DNA of 37,329 nucleotides from Oscillospiraceae bacterium (lineage in GTDB: Bacteria; Bacillota; Clostridia; Oscillospirales; Oscillospiraceae), in NCBI GenBank assembly GCA_022795735.1, contig JAAWHG010000024.1:1-37329 (forward strand), read 5' to 3'. The translations under genes and the position numbers were made by a program. The notes below the pieces were generated by a model. That model was given only the letters and a program-made list of their open reading frames with translations, had not been told where the DNA came from and did not search any database. Below, piece by piece: positions 16,815-25,340 of this stretch (positions are counted from its first letter, which is position 1; every line of letters starts with the position of its first letter).

Positions 16815-17231
16815 ATGAACATTACAGTCATGGCACACGACAAAAAAAAGGAATTGATGGTCCAGTTTTGCACGGCCTACAAAAGCGTCCTGGCAAAGCA
16901 CAACCTGTCTGCCACGGCGACCACTGGCCGGATGGTGGCCGACGCGACGGGACTGCCCGTGTCGCTGTTCATGGCCCGTTCCCAGGGCGGACATCAGCAG
17001 GTGGACGCGCGGATTGCCTACAATGAGATTGACATGGTAATTATCTTTACCGACCCCAACGACAACGACGTCTGGGAAGACCAGCGGATTATCCAGACCC
17101 TGCGTCTGTGCGAGATGCACAACGTCCCGGTTGCAACCAACCTGGCCACAGCCGAAATGCTGATTCTCGGCCTGCAACGCGGCGACCTGGATTGGCGCGA
17201 GATGGCGCGCCCCCGAAACTCCATCCGGTAA
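16815..17231 (+). CDS. Methylglyoxal synthase homologue, catalytic residues altered
   Basis: A 138-residue protein aligning end to end with MgsA, which converts dihydroxyacetone phosphate to methylglyoxal. The N-terminal AHDKKK (7-12), the phosphate-binding ATTG (35-38 region), and VPVATNLATAE (104-113) are conserved. However the catalytic loop GGDQQ reads GGHQQ here, so the base Asp (E. coli Asp71) is His60, and the segment holding E. coli His98 and Asp101 (AVPHDPDV) reads DVWEDQRI with neither obviously kept. It may bind DHAP or phosphate without the normal reaction, for example as a sensor. ACGGAG precedes the ATG. It follows the MinD-like gene by 70 bases and is probably co-transcribed. 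Confidence 0.85.
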   Translation: MNITVMAHDKKKELMVQFCTAYKSVLAKHNLSATATTGRMVADATGLPVSLFMARSQGGHQQVDARIAYNEIDMVIIFTDPNDNDVWEDQRIIQTLRLCEMHNVPVATNLATAEMLILGLQRGDLDWREMARPRNSIR

Positions 17232-17248
17232 CCCAAAGTCATTGGACG

Positions 17249-17279
17249 TCCCCTCCCTTGCAGAAGGGGAGGGGATTTT
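17249..17279 (+). terminator. Terminator between mgsA homologue and hisS
   Basis: TCCCCTCCC (17249-17257) pairs perfectly with GGGAGGGGA (17267-17275) around a 9-base loop, followed by TTTT. hisS starts 33 bases later with no separate promoter seen after the hairpin, so it could be an attenuator in a read-through transcript. Confidence 0.75.
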
Positions 17280-17311
17280 GACGCAACGATACGAAAGGAA
17301 GGGATCTTCCC

Positions 17312-18685
17312 ATGCCGCAAGTCAAACCCCGCACCCTCTCCGGCTTTATGGAGCTGCTGCCCGCGCCGCAGCAGCAGTTGGAGCGGATGCTGAACGTTCT
17401 CCGGGAAACCTACGCCCTCTACGGCTTTACGCCGCTGGACACCCCCCTGCTCGAGTCCGCCGAAGTCCTCCTCGCCAAAGGAGGCGGCGAGACGGAAAAA
17501 CAGATTTACCGGTTTCAGAAGGGCGACAGCGATCTGGCCCTTCGCTTTGATCTGACCGTCCCGCTGGCAAAATACGTCGCGCAGCATTACGGCGAGCTGT
17601 CCTTCCCCTTCCGCCGCTATCAGATCGGCAAGGTCTACCGCGGCGAGCGCGCCCAGCGGGGCCGTTTCCGGGAGTTCTATCAGGCCGACATTGATATTAT
17701 CGGCGATGGAAAGCTTTCTATCCTCAATGAAGCCGAAATTCCGGCGATAATTTATCAGACCTTCTCCCGTCTGGGTCTGAAACGATTTCAAATCCGGGTC
17801 AACAACCGGAAGATTTTAAACGGTTTCTACGCGATGCTGCATTTGGAGGGGTATGCCTCCGACATCATGCGCATCGTGGACAAGCTGGACAAGGTGGGGC
17901 AGGACAAGCTGGGACTCATGCTCGCCGAGGAACCCTATATCAATGAAGACGCCGCCGGTGAGATTCTGGAATTTATTCTAATCCGGGGAAGCAACGCCGA
18001 GGTTCTGGCAAGGCTGGAGGATTACCGCGGCCAGAACGCGCTGTTCGACGAGGGCTTGGACGAGCTGCGGGCCGTAACGGAGCATTTGGCGGCCTTCGGC
18101 GTGCCGGAGGAAAATTTCGCGGTAGACTTGACCATCGCCCGGGGCCTCGACTACTATACCGGCACCGTTTACGAGACCGCGCTGCTGGATCATCCGGAGA
18201 TTGGCTCGGTGTGCTCCGGCGGACGCTATGACAATCTAGCCGGTTATTATATTGATAAGCCGCTGCCCGGCGTTGGCATTTCCATCGGCGTGACCCGTCT
18301 GTTTTATGTGCTGGGAGAACAGGGCCTGCTCAATCCGGCGCTGCCCACCGCGCCGGCGGACGTCCTGGTGCTGCCTATGACCGAGGACCTCGCGCCGGCG
18401 GTCCGTCTGGCGACCGAGCTGCGCGCCGCCGGTGTCCGGACCCAGCTCTACACCGAGCAAAAAAAGTTCAAGGCGAAAATGGCCTACGCCGACAAGCTGG
18501 CCATTCCCTATGCCCTCTTCCTCGGCGAAGACGAGCTGGCCGGAAATGTAGTCGCCTGCAAGGACATGACAACCGGCGTACAGACCACCCTCTCCGTCCC
18601 GGAAACCATCTCTCTCATCCGTGCGGGACTGCGGGAAAAGAACCGGGGCGCGATTATATTAGAGCAATCCAACAAAGGAGAATGA
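17312..18685 (+). CDS. hisS: Histidyl-tRNA synthetase
   Basis: A 457-residue class II synthetase that charges tRNA-His. Seen: the histidine-binding FDLTVPLAKYVA, motif 2 as YRGERAQRGRFREFYQADIDIIG around residue 110-132, the histidine-specific RGLDYYTGTVYE near residue 270, and GVGISIGVTRLF as motif 3. The C-terminal anticodon-binding domain (about 350-445) begins with ADVLVLPM. GGAAGGG lies upstream of the ATG at 17312. It overlaps the aspS leader and the two are translated as a pair, an arrangement shared with Bacillus. No T-box leader is visible in the short 80-base gap upstream. Confidence 0.96.
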   Translation: MPQVKPRTLSGFMELLPAPQQQLERMLNVLRETYALYGFTPLDTPLLESAEVLLAKGGGETEKQIYRFQKGDSDLALRFDLTVPLAKYVAQHYGELSFPFRRYQIGKVYRGERAQRGRFREFYQADIDIIGDGKLSILNEAEIPAIIYQTFSRLGLKRFQIRVNNRKILNGFYAMLHLEGYASDIMRIVDKLDKVGQDKLGLMLAEEPYINEDAAGEILEFILIRGSNAEVLARLEDYRGQNALFDEGLDELRAVTEHLAAFGVPEENFAVDLTIARGLDYYTGTVYETALLDHPEIGSVCSGGRYDNLAGYYIDKPLPGVGISIGVTRLFYVLGEQGLLNPALPTAPADVLVLPMTEDLAPAVRLATELRAAGVRTQLYTEQKKFKAKMAYADKLAIPYALFLGEDELAGNVVACKDMTTGVQTTLSVPETISLIRAGLREKNRGAIILEQSNKGE

Positions 18686-18690
18686 GAACT

Positions 18691-20484
18691 ATGGACACAC
18701 TGACCGGCTTTACACGCACCAACTACTGCGGCGACCTGCGCATCGCCGACGCCGGCAAGACCGTTTCGGTCTGCGGCTGGGTACAGCGGCAGCGCGACCT
18801 GGGCGGGCTGATTTTTGTCGATCTGCGAGACCGGACGGGACTGGTGCAGCTCTCCTTCGGCGACAACACCGACCGGGAGATTTTTGAAAAGGCCGTTTCC
18901 CTCCGGGCCGAGTATGTGGTCGCCGCTGTCGGCGTTGTGCGCGAGCGGGAGAGCAAGTCCAAAAAGATTGCGACCGGCGACATTGAGATCGAGGTCACCG
19001 AGCTGCGTCTGCTGGCAAAGGCCGAGACCCCGCCCTTTGAGATTGTGGAAAACTCCAACGCCGGCGACGTTCTCCGGCTGAAATACCGTTATCTTGACCT
19101 CCGCCGCCCGGAGATGCAGCGAATGATTGCCCTGCGGCACCGGATTGTTAAGATTTGCCGCGACTACTATGACGAGCAGGGCTTCCTGGAGATTGAGACC
19201 CCCATGCTCACCAAATCCACCCCCGAGGGCGCGCGCGACTATTTGGTCCCTTCACGGGTCCATCCCGGCAAGTTCTACGCCCTGCCCCAGAGCCCGCAGC
19301 AGTACAAGCAGCTGCTGATGCTGTCCGGTTTCGACCGCTACTTCCAAATTGCCCGCTGTTTCCGCGACGAAGACCTTCGCGCCGACCGTCAGCCCGAGTT
19401 TACCCAGATTGACCTGGAAATGTCCTTTGTCAATGAGGACGACGTGCTGACCTGTCAGGAGGGTTTCCTCAAGCGGGTTTTTAAAGAGATTTTAGATGTA
19501 GACGTGCCGGCCCCCTTCCAACGGATGCCCTGGCGGGAAGCCATGGACCGTTTTGGCTCCGACAAGCCCGATCTGCGTTTCGGCTTTGAGCTGAAGGACA
19601 TTTCCGATCTGGTGAAGGACTGCGGCTTCGCGGTCTTCTCGGACGCGGTAAAAGCGGGCGGCTCGGTGCGCCTGATTAATGTGGACGGCCACGCCGCCGA
19701 CTTCCCGAGGAAGAAGATCGACAAGCTCCAGGAATACGTCAAAACCTACCGCGCCAAGGGTTTGGCCTGGACCCGCCTGCACGAGAACAACATAACCTCC
19801 AGCTACGCCAAGTTCCTGACCGAGGACGAGCAGAAGGCCATTTTGGAGCGGGCCGGGGCAAAGGACGGCGATTTGGTCCTCATTGTGGCCGACCCCAAGG
19901 ACGAGGTGGTCTTCGCCTCCCTGGGCGCGCTGCGCTGTGAATGCGCGAGGCAGTTGAATATCCTCGACCCCAAGGATTTTCGGTTCCTCTGGGTGGTGGA
20001 GTTCCCCATGTTCGAGTGGAGCGAAGAGGAGGGCCGCTATCAGGCGATGCACCATCCCTTTACCGCCCCCATGGTGGAGGATCAGGACAAGATTCTGACC
20101 GACAAGGCCCATTGCCGCGCCCGCGCTTATGATATCGTCCTCAACGGCACCGAGCTGGGCGGCGGCTCTATCCGAATCAACACGCCCGAGATGCAGGAGA
20201 AAGCCTTTGAGGCGCTTGGCATCGGCGAGGCCGATATTCAGGAGCGTTTCGGCCATCTGGTCAACGCGTTTAAGTTCGGCGCGCCGCCCCACGGCGGACT
20301 GGCCTACGGTCTGGACCGGCTGGTCATGCTGATGGCCGGAACGGAGTCCATCCGCGACGTGATTGCTTTCCCGAAGGTGCAGAACGCCTCCGACCTGATG
20401 ATGGCCTGTCCCGACGTGGTGGACCAGAAGCAGCTTGACGACCTCTCCATCGCGGTGACGCGGATGGAAGCGCCCGAGGAATGA
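18691..20484 (+). CDS. aspS: Aspartyl-tRNA synthetase
   Basis: A 597-residue bacterial-type AspRS: OB-fold anticodon domain (about 15-105), catalytic class II core with motif 2 ARCFRDEDLRADRQPEFTQID, the bacterial GAD insertion (about 290-420) and motif 3 GGLAYGLDRLVML near residue 540. It charges tRNA-Asp; whether it also misacylates tRNA-Asn cannot be seen. The ATG at 18691 is chosen because AAGGAG (18675-18680) is ten bases upstream; an in-frame ATG at 18682 sits against that site but cannot be excluded. It begins within six bases of the hisS stop and overlaps rsmG by four bases. Confidence 0.96.
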   Translation: MDTLTGFTRTNYCGDLRIADAGKTVSVCGWVQRQRDLGGLIFVDLRDRTGLVQLSFGDNTDREIFEKAVSLRAEYVVAAVGVVRERESKSKKIATGDIEIEVTELRLLAKAETPPFEIVENSNAGDVLRLKYRYLDLRRPEMQRMIALRHRIVKICRDYYDEQGFLEIETPMLTKSTPEGARDYLVPSRVHPGKFYALPQSPQQYKQLLMLSGFDRYFQIARCFRDEDLRADRQPEFTQIDLEMSFVNEDDVLTCQEGFLKRVFKEILDVDVPAPFQRMPWREAMDRFGSDKPDLRFGFELKDISDLVKDCGFAVFSDAVKAGGSVRLINVDGHAADFPRKKIDKLQEYVKTYRAKGLAWTRLHENNITSSYAKFLTEDEQKAILERAGAKDGDLVLIVADPKDEVVFASLGALRCECARQLNILDPKDFRFLWVVEFPMFEWSEEEGRYQAMHHPFTAPMVEDQDKILTDKAHCRARAYDIVLNGTELGGGSIRINTPEMQEKAFEALGIGEADIQERFGHLVNAFKFGAPPHGGLAYGLDRLVMLMAGTESIRDVIAFPKVQNASDLMMACPDVVDQKQLDDLSIAVTRMEAPEE

Positions 20485-21164
20485 TGCGCGAAACTCTGCT
20501 GCGGGCGCTTCCCACGCTGGAGGCGGAAAAGCTTGACGTCCTTTGCGCCTTCGGGACCGCGCTGCTGGAAAAAAATCAGGTCATGAACCTGACCGCGATC
20601 ACCGACCCGGAAGCGGTAGCGCGGCTGCATTTCGTGGACAGCCTGACCCTGCTGGACGCCGTTCCCTTCGCCGGTAAGACGGTAGTGGACGTAGGCTGCG
20701 GCGCGGGATTCCCGGGCGTTCCGCTGAAAGTCGCGGAGCCGTCGCTCCGGTTGACCCTTTTGGATTCCCTCAACAAGCGGATGAAATGGCTGGCGGACAC
20801 CCTTCCGGGCCTTGGCATTGAGGCGGACTGCGTTGCCGCCCGGGCGGAGGAATTCGCGGGCGGTCACCGGGAAGGCTTTGACATCGCGGTGAGCCGCGCC
20901 GTTGCCAGGCTGAACGTACTGCTGGAGCTTTGCCTTCCCTTGGTAAAACCCGGCGGAACATTTCTCGCCATGAAGGGAGCCGGCGCAGATGCGGAGCTGT
21001 CCGAGGCGGCCTATGCGTTAAAGGTTCTCGGCGGGCGCGTGGCCGCCGTACACGAGTATCCCATCGCGGACGCGCGCCACTGCGTGATTGTCATAGAGAA
21101 GCGGTCCGCTACACCGGCCCAATATCCCCGCCGTTTTGCGAAAATCAAGCAGAGCCCTCTGTAA
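20481..21164 (+). CDS. rsmG: 16S rRNA (guanine-527-N7)-methyltransferase
   Basis: A 227-residue SAM-dependent methyltransferase (GidB/RsmG) that methylates G527 of 16S rRNA, a base in the streptomycin-binding region. The N-terminal NQVMNLTAITDPEAVARLHF and the SAM-binding VVDVGCGAGFPGVPLKV are diagnostic. The start codon overlaps the aspS stop (ATGA), and a second ATG follows at once at 20484, better spaced from GAGGA. In many bacteria rsmG lies beside mnmG near the origin; here it is the last gene of the hisS-aspS group and ends at a strong hairpin. Confidence 0.95.
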   Translation: MMRETLLRALPTLEAEKLDVLCAFGTALLEKNQVMNLTAITDPEAVARLHFVDSLTLLDAVPFAGKTVVDVGCGAGFPGVPLKVAEPSLRLTLLDSLNKRMKWLADTLPGLGIEADCVAARAEEFAGGHREGFDIAVSRAVARLNVLLELCLPLVKPGGTFLAMKGAGADAELSEAAYALKVLGGRVAAVHEYPIADARHCVIVIEKRSATPAQYPRRFAKIKQSPL

Positions 21165-21176
21165 TGGAATCATCAA

Positions 21177-21234
21177 GAAGCACCGGTTCAATCCCGCCCA
21201 ATGGAATGGCGCGGATGGAACCGGTGCTTCCTTT
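21177..21234 (+). terminator. Long hairpin ending hisS-aspS-rsmG
   Basis: GAAGCACCGGTTC (21177-21189) pairs perfectly over 13 bases with GAACCGGTGCTTC (21218-21230), then CTTTTA. The 28-base loop holds a smaller CGCC/GGCG pairing. Long stem plus T-run supports an intrinsic terminator. Confidence 0.8.
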
Positions 21235-21340
21235 TACTGTTTTAGCAAATTCAATTCGCTGCCAAATCCGCGCCATACAAAAAGGATAGCCTCTTTCGCG
21301 CACATTCATTTCCATTTTTCTCTTTTCTTGCAAAAAGTGT

Positions 21341-21369
21341 TTGACTTTCCGGCCAGGATATCATATAAT
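21341..21369 (+). promoter_or_regulatory. Promoter of yceD-rpmF
   Basis: TTGACT (21341-21346), 17-base spacer, TATAAT (21364-21369), near consensus, 31 bases before the start codon; it fits a highly expressed ribosomal protein operon. Confidence 0.85.
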
Positions 21370-21400
21370 AAACAACGCACGACAAGGAAGGAGGCGCGGT

Positions 21401-21901
21401 ATGGAGCTTGATGTGTCCTCCGTCCTGCATACGCCCGGGGCTGTCCTACCTTTTGAAACAGAGCTTGATCTGAGCGGCGAGACCTTTGGAAGCTGCAAGC
21501 CGGTTACCGAGCCGGTACGCTGCAGCGGACAGGTGCGGAACACCGCCGGTGTTCTCGTTTTGACCGGCAGCCTCAAGACAACGCTGCATGGCGTCTGTGA
21601 CCGCTGCGCCAAGGAATTTGGCCGGACGGTTGACCTCCCGGTGGAGGCCGTTCTCGCCCAAGAGCTGGCCAACGAGGACGACTGCGATCCGTGGACCTTC
21701 CTCCTCGACGGGGAAAGCGCCGATTTGGATGACATCATGACGACGGCCTTTGTCCTGTCAATGGACTCTAAGCTCCTCTGCCGCGAGGACTGCCAAGGCC
21801 TCTGCCCGCATTGCGGCAAGGACCTCAACGACGGCCCCTGCGGATGCCGGCCGGAACCAGACCCCAGATTTGCGGCGTTACAGAAGCTGCTCGACCCGTA
21901 A
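21401..21901 (+). CDS. yceD: YceD/DUF177 family rRNA-linked protein
   Basis: A 166-residue DUF177 protein. In bacteria and plants members promote 23S rRNA accumulation, and the gene nearly always precedes rpmF, as here. Cysteine pairs are visible: CDRC near residue 63 and a C-terminal cluster CREDCQGLCPHCGKDL with CGC after it, suggesting a metal-binding tail. The start is ATG at 21401 with GGAGG upstream; an in-frame ATG at 21341 overlaps the promoter. rpmF starts 39 bases after its stop. Confidence 0.9.
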   Translation: MELDVSSVLHTPGAVLPFETELDLSGETFGSCKPVTEPVRCSGQVRNTAGVLVLTGSLKTTLHGVCDRCAKEFGRTVDLPVEAVLAQELANEDDCDPWTFLLDGESADLDDIMTTAFVLSMDSKLLCREDCQGLCPHCGKDLNDGPCGCRPEPDPRFAALQKLLDP

Positions 21902-21940
21902 AAACGCCATAATGGCTTAGATGACCAAGGAGGTGTCAAA

Positions 21941-22126
21941 ATGGCTGTTCCCAAGTGTAAAGTATCCAAGGCAAGGCGCGACAAGCGGCGCGGGGCCAAC
22001 TGGAAGCTCAGCGCTCCCACTGTCCTCGTCTGCCCCAAGTGCGGCGAGCCCCGCCTGCCCCACAGAGCCTGCAAGGCCTGCGGGACCTATAATGGGCGCG
22101 AAGTGATCGCTGCGGCGGCAAAATAA
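21941..22126 (+). CDS. rpmF: 50S ribosomal protein bL32, zinc-binding form
   Basis: A 61-residue ribosomal protein of the large subunit. The N-terminus [17 protein letters not shown] is characteristic. Four cysteines, C31xxC34 and C44xxC47, make the zinc-ribbon (C+) form; a zinc-free paralogue, if any, would be elsewhere. AAGGAGGT precedes the ATG. It is co-transcribed with yceD and followed by a terminator. Confidence 0.97.
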   Translation: MAVPKCKVSKARRDKRRGANWKLSAPTVLVCPKCGEPRLPHRACKACGTYNGREVIAAAAK

Positions 22127-22139
22127 GCCAAAAAAGTAG

Positions 22140-22170
22140 AGAGGCCGATCGCTAGATCAGCCTCTTTTCT
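22140..22170 (+). terminator. yceD-rpmF terminator
   Basis: AGAGGCCGATC (22140-22150) pairs with GATCAGCCTCT (22155-22165) with one mismatch and a 4-base loop, followed by TTTCTTTC. Confidence 0.8.
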
Positions 22171-22218
22171 TTCAAATACCACCATTTTGTCGAAAACAAA
22201 CAGAAGGGGGAGACCCTT

Positions 22219-23547
22219 ATGGCTAAGCCAATTGTCGCCATCGTGGGCCGGCCCAATGTGGGAAAATCGCATCTCTTTAACAAGCTCACCGGGCGCCGGA
22301 CCGCCATCGTGGAGGACACCCCCGGCGTCACCCGCGACCGGCTCTATGGCGAGTGCGACTGGAACGGACGGACCTTTGCCCTGGTGGACACCGGCGGCAT
22401 CGAGCCGGAGGGCGGCTCGCAGATGCTGCAATTCATGCGCCGTCAGGCCGAAATCGCCATCGCCGGCGCCGACGTGGTGATTCTGGTGACCGACGTAACC
22501 GTCGGCCTCACCGCCGCCGACAGCACCGTCGCGGCCATGCTCCAGCGGGCGAAGAAGCCCACCGTTCTGGCCGTCAACAAGTGTGACAGCATCGGGCCGG
22601 TCAATCCGGATATCTATGAGTTCTACTCCCTGGGACTGGGCGACCCCATAGAGGTCAGCGCCGTCCATGGGCACGGCACCGGTGATTTATTGGACGCCTG
22701 CGTCGCCGCTTTCCCCCCCGAGGAGGCTGAGGAGGACGACGACGAGCGCATTAAGGTCGCCATCGTCGGCAAGCCCAACGTGGGGAAATCCAGCCTGCTC
22801 AACCGTATCCTGGGCGAAGAGCGGACCATTGTTTCCGACGTCCCCGGTACAACGCGGGACGCCATCGACAGCGATTTTGAAAACGAATGGGGCAAATACC
22901 GCTTCATCGACACCGCCGGAATGCGGCGCAAATCCAAGGTGGACGACGCCATTGAGCGTTACAGCAATCTCCGCTCCATTTCGGCTATCGAGCGGGCCGA
23001 CGTCTGCCTGATTCTCATCGACGCGCGGGAAGGGGTCACCGAGCAGGACACCAAGATCGCCGGCCTGGCCCATGAGGCGGGCAAGGCCAGCATCATCGTC
23101 GTCAACAAGTGGGACGCGGTGGAAAAAGAGACCAACACCATGCAGAAGATGACCGAGGAGGTCCGCCGGGACCTCAGCTATATGACCTATGCGCCGGTGG
23201 TCTTTCTCTCGGCGCTGACCGGGGCGCGGGTGGACAAGCTGTTCGAGCAGATTGAGGCGGTGGCCAACGCGGCGGCCATGCGGATCACTACCGGGATGCT
23301 CAACGGCATTCTGGAGGACGCCACCGCCAGGGTCCAGCCCCCCACCGACAAGGGCCGCCGGCTGAAGATATACTATATCACCCAGGCCGGGGTCAAGCCG
23401 CCCCATTTTGTGATCTTCTGCAATGACGCGCGGCTCTTCCACTTCTCCTATCAACGCTATATCGAAAACCAGATTCGAGCGGTTTTCGGCCTGGTGGGCA
23501 CGCCCATTCGGATTACCATCCGGCAAAAGGGCGACAAGGAGGGCTGA
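22219..23547 (+). CDS. der: Ribosome biogenesis GTPase Der (EngA)
   Basis: A 442-residue protein with two consecutive TrmE-type GTPase domains and a C-terminal KH-like domain, the unique plan of Der, which helps 50S subunit assembly. P-loops are G10-RPNVGKS-17 and G184-KPNVGKSS; G3 DTGG and DTAG motifs and the G4 NKCD and NKWD motifs are visible. The first P-loop reads GKSH where most homologues have GKST, a position next to the magnesium-coordinating Ser. AAGGGGGAG precedes the ATG. It is two bases from plsY and in an apparent der-plsY-gpsA operon, a common Firmicute arrangement. Confidence 0.97.
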   Translation: MAKPIVAIVGRPNVGKSHLFNKLTGRRTAIVEDTPGVTRDRLYGECDWNGRTFALVDTGGIEPEGGSQMLQFMRRQAEIAIAGADVVILVTDVTVGLTAADSTVAAMLQRAKKPTVLAVNKCDSIGPVNPDIYEFYSLGLGDPIEVSAVHGHGTGDLLDACVAAFPPEEAEEDDDERIKVAIVGKPNVGKSSLLNRILGEERTIVSDVPGTTRDAIDSDFENEWGKYRFIDTAGMRRKSKVDDAIERYSNLRSISAIERADVCLILIDAREGVTEQDTKIAGLAHEAGKASIIVVNKWDAVEKETNTMQKMTEEVRRDLSYMTYAPVVFLSALTGARVDKLFEQIEAVANAAAMRITTGMLNGILEDATARVQPPTDKGRRLKIYYITQAGVKPPHFVIFCNDARLFHFSYQRYIENQIRAVFGLVGTPIRITIRQKGDKEG

Positions 23548-23549
23548 AG

Positions 23550-24203
23550 ATGCTGGAATTTTGGCTTCGGACCGCCGCCATTGCCGTCCTCGCCTATCTC
23601 TGCGGCTGCTTTAACGGGGCGGTCATTGTCTCCAAATATATCCTCCGGGACGACGTCCGCAAGCACGGGAGCGGCAACGCGGGATTGACCAACTTTTTTC
23701 GTACCTTTGGCGGCCCGCTGACCTTGCTCGTCCTCGCGCTGGACGTCGTCAAGGCCATTGTGGCGGTTCTCGCCGGCGGGGCGCTGGCAAACGGCTTTAC
23801 GCCCCCCCTGTGGAACGGTGTATTGGGGACTTATGGAAAGTACTGGGCGGCCCTGTTTTGCCTTCTGGGCCATATGTTCCCCTGCATGTTCGGTTTCCGG
23901 GGTGGAAAGGGCATCCTTTCCGGCGGGACGGTGCTGTGGATGGTGGACTGGCGGATTGGGCTGGTATGCTGGGGGCTTTTCCTGCTGCTGACCATTTTGA
24001 CACGGTATGTGTCTCTCGGCTCCTGCTGCGCCGGGACCGCCTTTCCGTTTGTCACGTGGTTTTTCCAGCGCGATCTGATGATGGCCGCGCTGGCCGCCGT
24101 CATTGGTGGGCTCATCTTGTTTCAGCACCGGGGCAACCTGCAAAGGCTGTTCTCCGGTACCGAAAACAAGCTCTCATTCCACCGAAAAAAGGGAGGTACT
24201 TAA
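23550..24203 (+). CDS. plsY: Acyl-phosphate:glycerol-3-phosphate acyltransferase
   Basis: A 217-residue integral membrane enzyme with about five helices. It adds the first acyl chain, from acyl-phosphate, to glycerol-3-phosphate. Family motifs can be traced but are divergent: GSGNAGLTNFFRTFG where GSGNxGATNxxR is usual, and GHMFPCMFGFRGGKGILSG where the end is normally GKGVAT. The glycine and lysine/arginine positions are kept. AAGGAGGG precedes the start at 23550. gpsA, which makes its substrate glycerol-3-phosphate, begins three bases after its stop. Confidence 0.92.
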   Translation: MLEFWLRTAAIAVLAYLCGCFNGAVIVSKYILRDDVRKHGSGNAGLTNFFRTFGGPLTLLVLALDVVKAIVAVLAGGALANGFTPPLWNGVLGTYGKYWAALFCLLGHMFPCMFGFRGGKGILSGGTVLWMVDWRIGLVCWGLFLLLTILTRYVSLGSCCAGTAFPFVTWFFQRDLMMAALAAVIGGLILFQHRGNLQRLFSGTENKLSFHRKKGGT

Positions 24204-24206
24204 CGA

Positions 24207-25202
24207 ATGGACATTGCTGTCGCCGGCAGCGGCGGCTGGGGCACGGCCCTGGCAAAGCTGCTCCATGAGAATGGTCACTCGGTAACCCTCTGGTCCTTTC
24301 GGCAACAGGGGGCGGAGCGCTTGGCAAAGACCCGGGAAAACCCCCTTCTCAAAGGGGTTGCGCTGCCCGACCTGCATTTCACTGGCGACCCCGCCTGCGC
24401 AGCCGGCAAGAAGGTCGTGGTCATGGCGCCGCCCTCCTTTGCCATGCGCGCCACCACAAAGCTGTTTGCCCCGTATCTGGACGGGGACGCGGTTCTGGTT
24501 TCGGTGTCCAAGGGCATTGAGGCCGGGACCTCCAAGCGCATGAGCGAAATTATCGCCGAGGAAACCGGGCGGACCGCCGCCGTACTGTGCGGCCCCTCCC
24601 ACGCCGAGGAGGTCGGAAAGAACATCCCCACCGGCTGTGTGGCGGCCTGCGCGGATATTTCGCTGGCTGAGATGGTGCAGGACGTATTTATGAGCAATCG
24701 TTTCCGGGTCTACGCCAGCACCGACGTCGCCGGGGTGGAGCTGAGCGCCGCCCTCAAAAACGTCATCGCGTTATGCGCCGGCATCAGCGACGGCCTGGGC
24801 TGCGGCGACAACACCAAGGCCCTTTTGATGACCCGTGGCCTGACCGAGATCGCCCGCCTGGGCAGGTCGCTGGGCGGACGGCATGAGACCTTCGCGGGGC
24901 TGGCCGGCGTAGGCGATCTGATTGTCACCTGCACCTCCATGCACTCGCGCAACCGCCGGGCCGGCATCCTGATCGGCCAGGGCAAGGACGCCCAGACCGC
25001 CATGCGGGAGGTCGGCGCTGTGGTCGAGGGATATTACGCCGCCAAGTCCGCCCATGAGCTGGCCGCCAGACAGGGCGTTGAGATGCCCATCTGCGAGGAG
25101 GCTTACCGCGTTCTCTATGAGGGGGCCTCCCCCCAAGAGGCCATTCGCAAGCTGATGGGCCGGGACAAGCGGCATGAATTTGAGGATGCCGGCTGGGATT
25201 GA
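24207..25202 (+). CDS. gpsA: NAD(P)-dependent glycerol-3-phosphate dehydrogenase
   Basis: A 331-residue cytoplasmic enzyme that reduces dihydroxyacetone phosphate to glycerol-3-phosphate for phospholipid synthesis. The Rossmann loop is GSGGWGTALA (7-16); GPSHAEEV, the catalytic-lysine segment LKNVIALCAGISDGLGCGDNTKA and ARLGRSLGG are all as in GpsA. GGGAGG lies upstream of the ATG. It closes the der-plsY-gpsA unit and is followed by a clear terminator. Confidence 0.97.
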   Translation: MDIAVAGSGGWGTALAKLLHENGHSVTLWSFRQQGAERLAKTRENPLLKGVALPDLHFTGDPACAAGKKVVVMAPPSFAMRATTKLFAPYLDGDAVLVSVSKGIEAGTSKRMSEIIAEETGRTAAVLCGPSHAEEVGKNIPTGCVAACADISLAEMVQDVFMSNRFRVYASTDVAGVELSAALKNVIALCAGISDGLGCGDNTKALLMTRGLTEIARLGRSLGGRHETFAGLAGVGDLIVTCTSMHSRNRRAGILIGQGKDAQTAMREVGAVVEGYYAAKSAHELAARQGVEMPICEEAYRVLYEGASPQEAIRKLMGRDKRHEFEDAGWD

Positions 25203-25238
25203 TTCCGCGTCTTTTTCCCCGAACCCGACATGCTTTTG

Positions 25239-25271
25239 AGCCTCCGGCAAACTGCCGGGGGCTGTTTTTTT
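25239..25271 (+). terminator. der-plsY-gpsA terminator
   Basis: AGCCTCCGGCA (25239-25249) pairs with TGCCGGGGGCT (25253-25263), one G-T pair, 3-base loop, then GTTTTTTT. Confidence 0.9.
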
Positions 25272-25340
25272 ACGCAGGGATTCACGTCTGGCCATCCGCC
25301 GCATAGAATGAATTACATTGACATTAGGGGGATGAGAGCT

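Noticed and set aside
17232..17311. T-box leader for hisS-aspS
   Set aside because: Only 80 bases are available and no specifier stem or T-box sequence (TGGNACCGCG) is present.
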